From the NCBI GenBank assembly GCA_030616935.1, contig JAUWWJ010000133.1, forward strand, positions 1 to 5,484: a stretch of 5,484 nt of DNA. Reading direction: 5' to 3'. A model generated the notes under the pieces. The model did not search any database, was not told the DNA's origin, and saw nothing but the letters and a program-made list of their open reading frames with translations. This DNA comes from Planctomycetaceae bacterium (lineage in GTDB: Bacteria; Planctomycetota; Planctomycetia; Pirellulales; UBA1268). Each line of letters starts with the position of its first letter. Within the stretch, counting starts at the first letter, position 1. Positions 1 to 5,484 of the stretch are shown here, one piece after another. The position numbers were made by a program, and so were the translations under genes.

Positions 1-926
1 AGGGCATCCACGGAAAGTGCACTACTCGTTGGAAGATCTTCATAAACAGCCACCTTCGGATCCGTTGCCGCACGCGAGGTTAACCCCCAGTCTTTCCATG
101 CTGCGATATCGTGTTCATCAGGAGTGGTTAATCGAGATATAGAGAGGGAGAGAACGTTTTCTCCTTGATCTTTTACGGTTTCAATGCTGAAAACGCCAAG
201 GAACCCATGTTCGTCATCTGTCTGGAGATTGAAGACGGCGAGTTCAGCTCCTTCATTGAGTGGTTTTTCTGCATCTTTTGCCGACAGAGTTAGTTGGAGA
301 GTTCCATTATTTGTGACTCGGTAGAGTCCCGGCTTTGCCTCGTCCTCTTCAACTTTCGGCGGTGCAAATGCAGCAGTTTTCCAATTACGGTTTCGCCATG
401 TTTCTAGTCTGGCCTGCTTCCGTTGTGTGTTAATGATAGCTGTGTTGAGGCCTCCAAGCGTTTGAGCGATAGCATTATCAATCCCTGACTGATCGATCGC
501 CTCGATATTTAATTCTTTCGCTCGAGGGGGAATTGCGTCTAAATCATCAACAACCACAACTTCATCATCACGTCGGATAGTCTTAGCGGAACTAAGCGTT
601 CCACCGAGTTGTAGAATTTTACGACGGAGTTCAGTTGTTTCGTTCGTGTCATCGTCGTCAGCGAGATCGGCAATAAAAAACTTTTTGCCAGCAAATTTGC
701 CATAAAGGGTTGTGTTTATTTCCGCGCGGGTGGCTCGGATTTTTTCTCGCCAAACGCGCTCACGTTCACCAACACGCCCGGCGAGATAGATAAATCCGGC
801 GGTTGCAACCAGAACAAGCCATGCAAAGACCAGTGTTGTCCGATTGATACCTTGCCTTCCGAGCACGAGCGCAGCGGCTCCGGCAAGTATGAGAACGATA
901 ATCAGACCAATAATTACATAATGCAT
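1..926 (-). CDS. Two-helix membrane-anchored protein of unknown function, C-terminus cut by the window edge
   Basis: An open frame with no stop runs from ATG (926-924) to the left edge, giving 308 complete codons. The start is supported by a GGAG Shine-Dalgarno (937-934 on the minus strand), 7 nt upstream, and a TATACT box just beyond. Residues about 3-22 (YVIIGLIIVLILAGAAALVL) and 32-50 (LVFAWLVLVATAGFIYLAG) are two hydrophobic helices joined by a short polar turn. A charged, probably helical stretch follows (about 51-75), then an acidic region with DDDD near 90 and VVVVDD near 123-128. From about 200 there is a beta-rich part with LAVFNLQ and GFLGVFSIETV, ending in VYEDLP. The soluble part probably faces one side of the cytoplasmic membrane. 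The pattern of a 'G-x-LGVF' strand followed by a late 'VYE' resembles planctomycete-conserved hypothetical proteins as I recall them. I recognise no enzymatic motif. The gene is divergent from the sigma gene. Confidence 0.85.
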   Translation of the reverse strand, partial: MHYVIIGLIIVLILAGAAALVLGRQGINRTTLVFAWLVLVATAGFIYLAGRVGERERVWREKIRATRAEINTTLYGKFAGKKFFIADLADDDDTNETTELRRKILQLGGTLSSAKTIRRDDEVVVVDDLDAIPPRAKELNIEAIDQSGIDNAIAQTLGGLNTAIINTQRKQARLETWRNRNWKTAAFAPPKVEEDEAKPGLYRVTNNGTLQLTLSAKDAEKPLNEGAELAVFNLQTDDEHGFLGVFSIETVKDQGENVLSLSISRLTTPDEHDIAAWKDWGLTSRAATDPKVAVYEDLPTSSALSVDA

Positions 927-933
927 AAGGGGA

Positions 934-958
934 CTCCGCCCGAGGTAGTCGGAGTATA
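934..958 (-). promoter_or_regulatory. Probable -10 box and ribosome binding site of the membrane-protein gene
   Basis: On the minus strand TATACT lies at 958-953, one mismatch from TATAAT, preceded by TGGC. No convincing -35 hexamer lies 16-18 nt upstream. Transcription would begin near 946, leaving a leader of about 20 nt that contains GGAG at 937-934, 7 nt before the ATG. The box sits in the 12-mer GCTATACTCCGA, which recurs with one change in front of trxA. Confidence 0.5.
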
Positions 959-1035
959 GCCAGTGTCCTAGGGCCGAGATCGAGAGCAGTTTCTGGGGAA
1001 AATTTGCTGTTTTTTGGCAACAGCCGTCGATTGCT

Positions 1036-1055
1036 GTGTTGCCAAGCGGCAACAC
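1036..1055. repeat. Perfect 8-bp inverted repeat with 4-nt loop
   Basis: GTGTTGCC (1036-1043) and GGCAACAC (1048-1055) flank the loop AAGC. A third half-site, GGCAAC, lies at 1016-1021 and could pair with 1038-1043 instead, so two mutually exclusive hairpins are possible. No T-run follows on either strand, so it is not a typical intrinsic terminator. It could be an operator for a dimeric regulator or a leader RNA switch; this is inference. Confidence 0.5.
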
Positions 1056-1247
1056 GGGATTCCATGCGGGTGTCCCGACGCAGGCATTGGAGAGGCTGAA
1101 ACGCATTATTTTTGTCGTTAAACAGGCACATTTCCCGGTTTTCGATGCTCCTTGTCCAGCCGTCCGGCATAGCGAATGCACTGATTTAGAGATGGCTCGA
1201 AGACACGAGCGTTTGTTCGGTGTCTGTTCAGGCCCCCACTCCCATTC

Positions 1248-2798
1248 ATGAAGAGAGCCCTTATGTCGTTATCTCCAGTCATTTCAGGAAGCCGAAGGAA
1301 CACTCAGAACGGAACTTCCCGGCAGTCGAATCAGGCTATCGATGATCCAATACGCCTCTATCTTCTGCAAATGGGTGGAATACCTCTCCTCGACCGTGAT
1401 GGTGAAGTAGAGAGCGCACGTCAAATTGAACTGTGGCGTCGACGTTATCGGAATGAATTGCTTGGAAATGATTTGGTACTCAGGGCAGCAGTCAGGCTTC
1501 TTGAGCGAGTGGAGGCTGGGACAGTTCGGCTTGATCGAACACTTGAAGTTTCCGTTACGAACACAGATGAAAAGAAACGTCTCTTACAACGTCTCAGTCC
1601 GAATCTGGAAACCCTACGCCGGATTATCTCTGAAAACCAGAAACTTTTCCGTCAGGCGACGTCGAGGACGTATCCTCTGACTGTTCGCCGTAAAATTTGG
1701 CGGCAATTAGTGCGGCAACGTGGTAAAGCCGTTCGTCTTGTCGAAGAAATGCGTCTGCGAATTCAGAGACTCGATCCAATGCTCAAACAGATTCGTGATC
1801 TTGCGAGCCAGGCTTCAGACATGGGACCTCAGGAACGCCGCCGCCTCTATGTTGGCCTGGGCGAGACGCGGCGAACACTTCGTCGGCGTTTGAGTCGGTT
1901 AAAGTCGTATGAAGAACAGTATGATGCCGCGAAACGGCAGCTTGCTGCGGGCAATTTACGACTTGTCATTTCGATTGCCAAACGATATCGAAACCGAGGC
2001 CTTGCATTTCTTGATCTGATCCAGGAGGGGAACGCAGGCTTGATGCGAGCTGTCGATAAATTTGAACACGCCCGTGGTTTCAAGTTCTCAACGTATGCGA
2101 CCTGGTGGATACGTCAGGCTATTACGAGGGCTATTGCGGATCAGAGTCGCACGATTCGCATGCCCGTGCACATGGTCGATGCAATGGGGAAGTTAAGAAA
2201 CCTCTCTCGTGAATTTCTTCAGGAACATGGACGGGAGCCAAGTGTTGAAGAACTAGCTGAATGCTCGGGAATGCCCCTCGATGACGTGTGTTGTATCGAA
2301 CGTATGGCTCATCGGCTGGTTTCGCTTGATCAGCCTTTAGGTGAGAGTGAGGAAAATGCCGCTGGTGATTTTGTTCGTGATACTCACGAAGATGATCCGC
2401 TGCGGGGCATGAATCAACACGCGTTACAGGCATCGTTGGGGAAGGTTCTCAATGCCCTTTCCTATCGGGAACGTGAGATTCTCAGACTACGGTTTGGTCT
2501 TGCAGATGGGTGCTGTTACACGCTTGAAGAGGTCGGCACAATTTTTGGAGTCACGCGAGAGCGCGTTCGGCAAATTGAAGCCAAGGCCGTGGAAAAGTTA
2601 CGGCAACCCGGCTTCCATGCTGATCTTGCAGGTTTTGTTGATGACGGTCTTGTAGAGAAAGTTGGCACCCTCGGCCCACATCGAGGTCGTGGGACAATTG
2701 ATACACGCTCCAGAACAACTCGTCCGCCGGCGCACGCTATGCCGACTTTGCCTCATCAAGTGCCTGTTGCAGCTTCTCCTTCGACTGGACACCCATGA
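1248..2798 (+). CDS. rpoD: RNA polymerase principal-type sigma-70 factor (RpoD/SigA), planctomycete form
   Basis: This protein directs core RNA polymerase to -10/-35 promoters. It has no region 1.1. Region 1.2 spans about 31-62 ([17 protein letters not shown]). A non-conserved spacer at about 63-222 is rich in Arg and Leu. Regions 2.1-2.4 span about 223-309, with [19 protein letters not shown] and the -10-reading [17 protein letters not shown]. Region 3 spans about 310-385, and region 4 about 390-453, whose helix-turn-helix includes [20 protein letters not shown]. The near-perfect region 2.4 and 4.2 motifs indicate a housekeeping (group 1/2) factor rather than ECF. Family members as I recall them end near LAGFLD, matching LAGFVD at 461-465; here about 50 more residues follow, low in complexity and rich in Pro, Arg and Thr. 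The ATG at 1248 has no Shine-Dalgarno. The ATG at 1263 (Met6) follows AGAGAG by 5 nt and may be the true start. Confidence 0.93.
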   Translation: MKRALMSLSPVISGSRRNTQNGTSRQSNQAIDDPIRLYLLQMGGIPLLDRDGEVESARQIELWRRRYRNELLGNDLVLRAAVRLLERVEAGTVRLDRTLEVSVTNTDEKKRLLQRLSPNLETLRRIISENQKLFRQATSRTYPLTVRRKIWRQLVRQRGKAVRLVEEMRLRIQRLDPMLKQIRDLASQASDMGPQERRRLYVGLGETRRTLRRRLSRLKSYEEQYDAAKRQLAAGNLRLVISIAKRYRNRGLAFLDLIQEGNAGLMRAVDKFEHARGFKFSTYATWWIRQAITRAIADQSRTIRMPVHMVDAMGKLRNLSREFLQEHGREPSVEELAECSGMPLDDVCCIERMAHRLVSLDQPLGESEENAAGDFVRDTHEDDPLRGMNQHALQASLGKVLNALSYREREILRLRFGLADGCCYTLEEVGTIFGVTRERVRQIEAKAVEKLRQPGFHADLAGFVDDGLVEKVGTLGPHRGRGTIDTRSRTTRPPAHAMPTLPHQVPVAASPSTGHP

Positions 2799-3066
2799 AT
2801 TGGTTGACCAGCTGTCCACCTTTGAAAATCATTATCGCGGGAATGCTTGACACGTTGTAGTTCATCGCAAGGCTACCATTGTCGTCCACATTGACTTTGC
2901 CAACTCGGAATGTACCTGCATTTTCTGAGGCAAGCTCTTCGATAACTGGGCCAATCATTCGGCAAGGTCCACACCAAGGGGCCCAAAAGTCAACCAAAAC
3001 CGGCACATCTGAATCAAGAACATCCTGCTGAAAATTAGCATCGGTAAACTCCATCGCATTTCCCAT
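2737..3066 (-). CDS. trxA: Thioredoxin
   Basis: This 109-residue cytoplasmic thiol-disulfide oxidoreductase reduces protein disulfides (for example in ribonucleotide reductase) and is itself recharged by thioredoxin reductase. The length equals that of E. coli TrxA and the landmarks fall at the same positions: buried Asp26, active site WCGPC with Cys32 and Cys35, cis-Pro76 in SSIPA, and Gly84 and Gly92. No signal peptide is seen. The start at 3066 is chosen because AGGAG (3077-3073) lies 6 nt upstream. An in-frame ATG at 3123 would add 19 unconserved residues and lacks support. The gene converges on the sigma gene and its last 62 bp, stop included, lie antisense to the end of that frame. A probable extended -10 promoter lies at 3168-3176. 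Confidence 0.97.
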   Translation of the reverse strand: MGNAMEFTDANFQQDVLDSDVPVLVDFWAPWCGPCRMIGPVIEELASENAGTFRVGKVNVDDNGSLAMNYNVSSIPAIMIFKGGQLVNQFMGVQSKEKLQQALDEAKSA

Positions 3067-3072
3067 TGTTTT

Positions 3073-3077
3073 CTCCT
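3073..3077 (-). promoter_or_regulatory. Shine-Dalgarno of trxA, decides the start
   Basis: The plus-strand CTCCT reads AGGAG on the minus strand, 6 nt before the ATG at 3066-3064. It supports the 109-residue thioredoxin over the longer 128-residue reading. Confidence 0.85.
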
Positions 3078-3167
3078 GGAGGGGAATAAAGAGTGGTTGC
3101 TTGTGGTGCGGGCGAAGTAGCAAGTGCTACTCTATCTGTGTCCACGCCTTTTACGTTCAATTTTCGT

Positions 3168-3176
3168 AGTATAGCA
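3168..3176 (-). promoter_or_regulatory. Probable extended -10 promoter of trxA
   Basis: On the minus strand TGCTATACT (3176-3168) matches the extended -10 form TGnTATAAT with one change. It lies in an AT-rich stretch and lacks a good -35 hexamer, as extended -10 promoters often do. Transcription would start near 3161, giving a leader of roughly 95 nt before the ATG at 3066. The enclosing 12-mer GCTATACTACGA repeats the element in front of the left-edge membrane gene at 11 of 12 positions. Confidence 0.55.
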
Positions 3177-3273
3177 GGAATGCAAATTTTGGTCGCTAGG
3201 TAGTGTGGGATGATTCCACAGTTCTTGCGGGCAGTATTGGAGCCGGATTCAAACCAGAAAGATACAAACGGCC

Positions 3274-4320
3274 ATGACGAACAAGCGATCTTGTGGTGGA
3301 CCCAGTGGTTGGGTCGTGAACCGAGGACCCGATGGTGGGCTCCAATCAGGGGTGGCCCCCCTGCCCGGCAGCCAATCTGAAGAGTTTGTATGCATCGATG
3401 TCGAGGCCGCTGGGTTCAATTATAAAGATGCTTTGGCCTGCGACGCGCATCCGGGTGTCGCACGTACGCTGCCTCTTGTGCCTGGTATAGATGTCGCAGG
3501 CAGGCTGCGGTCTTCATTTGAAACTTTCGCTGCCGGAACGCCCGTGGTGGCAACTGGCAATGGGCTGGGTGAATCATTACAGGGCGGCTTTGCGACTGAG
3601 GTATGGGTTCCGCCGGCGGCAATCATCCAAAGGCCAGAAGGTCTCTCTGCCACCGCCGCAATGGCGATGGGGACGGCAGGACTTACAGCGATTCTTGCGG
3701 TTGAACGGCTGCGGTCAGCCATTGACTGGGACTTTCAGTCGCGATTGCATCATAGTGAGCCATTACCGTGGCTTGTCACGGGCGCGAGTGGGGGCGTAGG
3801 TATGCTGGCGGTGGCAGCGACTGCACTGGCAGGATTTCAAGTCATAGCCTGTACCCGCAAACAAGCTCTCGCAGATACATTGATGTCCCTCGGGGCGGCT
3901 GCCGTGCGGTCTCCGCAAGAGGCTCTTCCAACTGATAAAAAGCCGTTATCGAGCGTTCGCTATCTTGCCGCTATCGACACAGTAGGAGGGGAATTGCTTG
4001 CTGATATTCTTCGGGTGATCGCACCTGGTGGGGCTGTTGGCAGTATCGGGAACGCCGGTGGTTTTGATCTCCCAACGACTGTGTATCCATTTATTCTTCG
4101 TGGGATAACACTTGCAGGGATTGATGCAGCCGGTCTTCCGTCTCGTGAGAAACGACGAGCACTCTGGGCTAAACTAGCCGTCCTGTGGCCGCTTGTAAGC
4201 GACTCTTTTCCTGTGCGGGAGATTTGTTTGGAAGAAGTTGGTGGTTGGGCGATCGAAATGCGAGCTGGTCGGATTGGTGGGCGGGCCGTTGTGCTCCCAG
4301 AGAAGCAGGTCGCTGACTGA
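3274..4320 (+). CDS. acuI: Zinc-independent MDR quinone oxidoreductase, YhdH/AcuI (acryloyl-CoA reductase) type
   Basis: This is a 348-residue medium-chain dehydrogenase/reductase. AcuI enzymes reduce acryloyl-CoA to propanoyl-CoA with NADPH in the cytoplasm, a step in 3-hydroxypropionate and DMSP-acrylate metabolism and in acrylate detoxification. The N-terminal GroES-like domain carries FNYKDALA (48-55) and PLVPGIDVAG (67-76). The hinge has GTAGLTAIL (133-141). The Rossmann loop is TGASGGVG (169-176), followed at 194-196 by TRK, a plausible binder of the NADP 2'-phosphate. AIDTVGG (233-239) and GGFDLPTTVYPFILR (262-276) are close to E. coli YhdH as I recall it. No catalytic-zinc Cys/His set is apparent. 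Two oddities: the N-terminus is about ten residues longer than E. coli YhdH, and there are roughly ten extra residues before the Rossmann loop (about 150-165). The ATG has only a weak Shine-Dalgarno; GTG at 3316 (codon 15) is an alternative. The substrate is inferred. Confidence 0.87.
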   Translation: MTNKRSCGGPSGWVVNRGPDGGLQSGVAPLPGSQSEEFVCIDVEAAGFNYKDALACDAHPGVARTLPLVPGIDVAGRLRSSFETFAAGTPVVATGNGLGESLQGGFATEVWVPPAAIIQRPEGLSATAAMAMGTAGLTAILAVERLRSAIDWDFQSRLHHSEPLPWLVTGASGGVGMLAVAATALAGFQVIACTRKQALADTLMSLGAAAVRSPQEALPTDKKPLSSVRYLAAIDTVGGELLADILRVIAPGGAVGSIGNAGGFDLPTTVYPFILRGITLAGIDAAGLPSREKRRALWAKLAVLWPLVSDSFPVREICLEEVGGWAIEMRAGRIGGRAVVLPEKQVAD

Positions 4321-4321
4321 A

Positions 4322-4690
4322 ATGCACGAAATCAATCTCCAACGCGCGTGGGAACGACACGTTTCGCCAGATCAGTGCATTGCCTGGGTGCGTTGGTTTC
4401 AAAAGCCGTCGAATATTGGCTCAGTCGAACAGGTTTTTCTTGTGGCAGATCCATGCCGGCTACGCACCATGTGGCTTAATGGCAATTCTCTTGTTGGCTT
4501 GGGCTACGAGGAAGGGAACGTGTGTATTTCCGAACGACTGTGTCAGCGGAACAGTCTCATTTTTTGTCAGTCGGCCAGGCCTGAATGCAACACGATCGAA
4601 TGGTTCACTGAGATCACATCGGGTCGGCTTGCATCTGACCGAGTTGTTCTGCCGATAGAATTTGGGAAAGTCGGCTTAAAAATCGGTTAA
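4322..4690 (+). CDS. Small hypothetical protein, possible lone GH2-like beta-sandwich domain
   Basis: This 122-residue protein starts 1 nt after the acuI stop, in another frame, so the two are probably co-transcribed and translationally coupled; no strong Shine-Dalgarno is seen. It has no signal peptide or membrane segment. The middle reads VEQVFLVADP (35-44), MWLNGNSL (50-57), then VCISERLCQRNSLIF (67-81). That order (strand, 'LNG-x-x-L' turn, 'I-x-x-x-L-x-x-x-N-x-L' strand) resembles the sugar-binding jelly-roll domain at the N-terminus of family 2 glycoside hydrolases. Short proteins of this kind occur in planctomycetes as I recall. Five cysteines are present, with no obvious metal motif. 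An in-frame upstream ATG at 4238 would add 28 residues inside acuI and is less likely. The function is unknown and the fold call is inference. Confidence 0.7.
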   Translation: MHEINLQRAWERHVSPDQCIAWVRWFQKPSNIGSVEQVFLVADPCRLRTMWLNGNSLVGLGYEEGNVCISERLCQRNSLIFCQSARPECNTIEWFTEITSGRLASDRVVLPIEFGKVGLKIG

Positions 4691-4799
4691 GAGTTGGTAC
4701 ATTTATCTACTTCAGCGACGCTGTGTGAACAGTGCAAAAAAAGCTGGATGGTTCGGTGTGAGCAATTCGCTCAGTACATAATGGAGAGAAGAGGGAAGC
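4691..4799 (+). other. Short intergenic region before the lysine-rich gene
   Basis: This 109-bp gap holds a 5-bp inverted repeat, TGAGC (4759-4763) and GCTCA (4769-4773), around AATTC. It also has TACATAAT at 4775-4782, a possible -10 with no good -35. If used, that -10 would leave a leader of only about 11 nt. No hairpin plus T-run terminates the upstream acuI transcript, so readthrough into the lysine-rich gene is possible. Confidence 0.35.
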
Positions 4800-5099
4800 A
4801 TGTCGGTCATTCGAGTTGGGTCTACGACTGATTACGCCGTGGGCTGGGAGAATGTTTTTGGTACTGAAAGGAATGCTGCTAAGAAATCTTCAAGGAATAA
4901 AAAGCAAACCTGAAAGAAGACAGCAACGAAGAAGAAACCAGTTACAAAGAAAAAGAAAGTAGCTAAGAAAAAAGCGTCCGCCAAGAAAACCAGAGCGGCT
5001 GCAAAACCCAAGACGGGCGTAAAAAAGGCAAAAGCAAGCAAAAAGAAATCTGCTGCGAAGAAAGTAAAAAAGAAAAAAGCAGGTCGTGGGCGCCGGTAG
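4800..5099 (+). pseudogene. Lysine-rich histone H1-tail-like basic protein gene, interrupted by an in-frame TGA
   Basis: From ATG 4800 the frame reads MSVIRVGSTTDYAVGWENVFG, then an increasingly Lys-rich stretch, and meets TGA at 4911-4913 (codon 38). The same frame then continues for 61 codons to TAG at 5097-5099. This second part has 28 lysines in 61 residues, with repeated AKK, KKK and TKK units and a GRGRR end, typical of bacterial histone H1-like nucleoid or nucleic-acid-binding tails. The start follows a purine-rich AGAGGG with 4 nt spacing. Short planctomycete proteins with an MSVIRVG-like head and a Lys/Ala tail are known to me from memory, so head and tail probably belong together. 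No ATG, GTG or TTG codon follows the TGA in frame, so the tail cannot restart. It may be a point-mutation pseudogene, a readthrough gene, or a sequencing error. The 37-residue peptide (4800-4913) is the only certain product. Confidence 0.65.
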
Positions 5100-5148
5100 G
5101 CTCGATGGTGTAGAGGTATGCCCATACTCACGTAACACGCCCAGCCTG

Positions 5149-5484
5149 CTATGTGATGGAGCGCGCCAGTGCTGCGGAACGTTCTGCTGCTGCAGCGACG
5201 GCGTCTGCCAGAGCCCCCCGAACGCCCTTTCGTTCGAGGACTGAAAGACCAGCGACCGTTGTTCCGCCCGGACTGCTTACCCGGTCTTTTACAACCGCTG
5301 GGTGGTCGCCAGTAGTTGCGATTAGAGTGGCTGTGCCAGCAAACGTCTGGACAGCAAGATCTAGAGCGAGCTGTCGTGGAAGACCAGCCTGCACACCGCC
5401 GTCGGCGAGGGCGTCAATCAGAAGCGCAACGTACCCAGGTCCAGATCCTGATACAGCTGTGACAGCATCGAGTAACGATTCCGG
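5149..5484 (-). CDS. proC: Pyrroline-5-carboxylate reductase, C-terminal part (N-terminus beyond the window)
   Basis: ProC catalyses the last step of proline synthesis, the NAD(P)H-dependent reduction of 1-pyrroline-5-carboxylate to L-proline, in the cytoplasm. The frame enters at the right edge and ends at TAG (5151-5149), leaving 111 residues; a full ProC is about 270. What is present is the helical dimerisation and substrate-binding domain: AVTAVSGSGPGYV (visible residues 7-19), LLIDALADGGVQAGLPR, HPAVVKDRVSSPGGTTVAGL (the P5C-reductase signature), LERKGVR, and the closing helix ending ERSAALARS. The usual SGSGPAYV has Gly in place of Ala here. The frame continues in sense upstream of the internal GTG at 5394, so that is not the start. 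The gene converges on the lysine-rich gene, with 49 bp between stops. Confidence 0.96.
   Translation of the reverse strand, partial: PESLLDAVTAVSGSGPGYVALLIDALADGGVQAGLPRQLALDLAVQTFAGTATLIATTGDHPAVVKDRVSSPGGTTVAGLSVLERKGVRGALADAVAAAAERSAALARSIT

Larger units (their letters stand above)
927..1247. other. Divergent intergenic region between the membrane-protein gene and the sigma gene
   Basis: This 321-bp stretch separates the two divergent start codons. It holds the minus-strand promoter and ribosome binding site (934-958) and the inverted repeat at 1036-1055. I see no convincing promoter for the sigma gene; AT-rich patches near 1106-1112 and 1184-1190 lack properly spaced -35 partners. The short open frames crossing it encode Cys/Arg/His-rich, low-likelihood peptides and were not called as genes. 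The length leaves room for a long sigma leader with regulatory structure. Confidence 0.6.

Noticed and set aside
766..1170. Minus-strand 134-codon open frame overlapping the membrane-protein start
   Set aside because: It overlaps the well-supported two-helix frame on the same strand, is rich in Cys and Arg with no domain pattern, and lacks a good Shine-Dalgarno.
1036..1303. Short open frames on both strands in the divergent intergenic region (1036-1251 plus, 1118-1303 minus)
   Set aside because: They have low-likelihood composition, no ribosome binding sites, and overlap the hairpin and the sigma start.
2668..2700. Possible terminator between the sigma gene and trxA (CCCAC/GTGGG and CCTCG/CGAGG stems)
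   Set aside because: The stems are only 5 bp, mutually exclusive, lie inside the sigma frame and have no T-run on either strand.
4380..4658. Alternative plus-strand frame of 92 codons inside the 122-aa gene
   Set aside because: It is a shadow of the frame coupled to acuI, with no ribosome binding site and no recognisable pattern.
4724..4746. Small stem (CTGT/ACAG) followed by seven A's after the 122-aa gene
   Set aside because: It is a 4-bp stem followed by A rather than T, so not a terminator for the plus-strand transcript.
4911..4913. TGA as selenocysteine or as reassigned Trp
   Set aside because: The bases just downstream are A-rich with no GC stem-loop like a bacterial SECIS, and other genes in the window end in TGA.
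4832..5138. Minus-strand frames encoding Phe/Leu-rich, apparently membrane-spanning peptides
   Set aside because: They are the complement of AAA/AAG lysine codons in the lysine-rich gene; poly-Phe runs are the expected artefact.
5089..5149. tRNA-like stretch (GGCTCGATGGTGTAGAGG resembles a D-arm)
   Set aside because: No T-loop (TTCGA-type), no pairing acceptor stem and no CCA end follow, and it overlaps the end of the lysine-rich gene.

Overview
The window looks like a piece of a planctomycete (phylum Planctomycetota) chromosome. The main evidence is the principal-type sigma factor at 1248-2798. It has a long Arg-rich spacer between regions 1.2 and 2.1, and motifs such as SVTNTDEKK and SPNLETLR that I associate with planctomycete RpoD. 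The two-helix membrane protein at the left edge and the short MSVIRVG... lysine-rich gene near the right also fit that phylum. These assignments rest on recall of family sequences, not on a search. No mobile element, CRISPR array, or convincing tRNA or rRNA was seen.

Layout, left to right. (1) 1-926, minus strand: a gene open at the left edge, encoding a two-helix membrane-anchored protein of unknown function (308 codons visible), with a good Shine-Dalgarno sequence and a TATACT -10 box. (2) 927-1247: a divergent intergenic region holding that promoter and an 8-bp perfect inverted repeat with a third half-site. (3) 1248-2798, plus strand: the RpoD-type sigma factor, with a C-terminal tail that runs 62 bp into the convergent gene. 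(4) 2737-3066, minus strand: thioredoxin TrxA, with an extended -10 promoter upstream. (5) 3274-4320, plus strand: a zinc-independent MDR oxidoreductase of the YhdH/AcuI (acryloyl-CoA reductase) type. One base later comes (6) 4322-4690, a 122-residue protein resembling a lone GH2-like beta-sandwich domain. (7) 4800-5099, plus strand: a lysine-rich, histone H1-tail-like gene whose frame is broken by one TGA at codon 38. (8) 5149-5484, minus strand: the C-terminal 111 residues of pyrroline-5-carboxylate reductase ProC, open at the right edge.

The genes do not form one pathway. They are mostly housekeeping functions (transcription initiation, thiol redox, proline synthesis) with lineage-specific proteins between them. 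Only acuI and the 122-aa gene look co-transcribed.

No clearly new multi-gene system is visible. The points most worth a second look are the in-frame TGA in the lysine-rich gene, the sigma tail overlapping trxA, the 12-bp element shared by two promoters (GCTATACTNCGA), and the inverted repeat between the membrane gene and the sigma gene.
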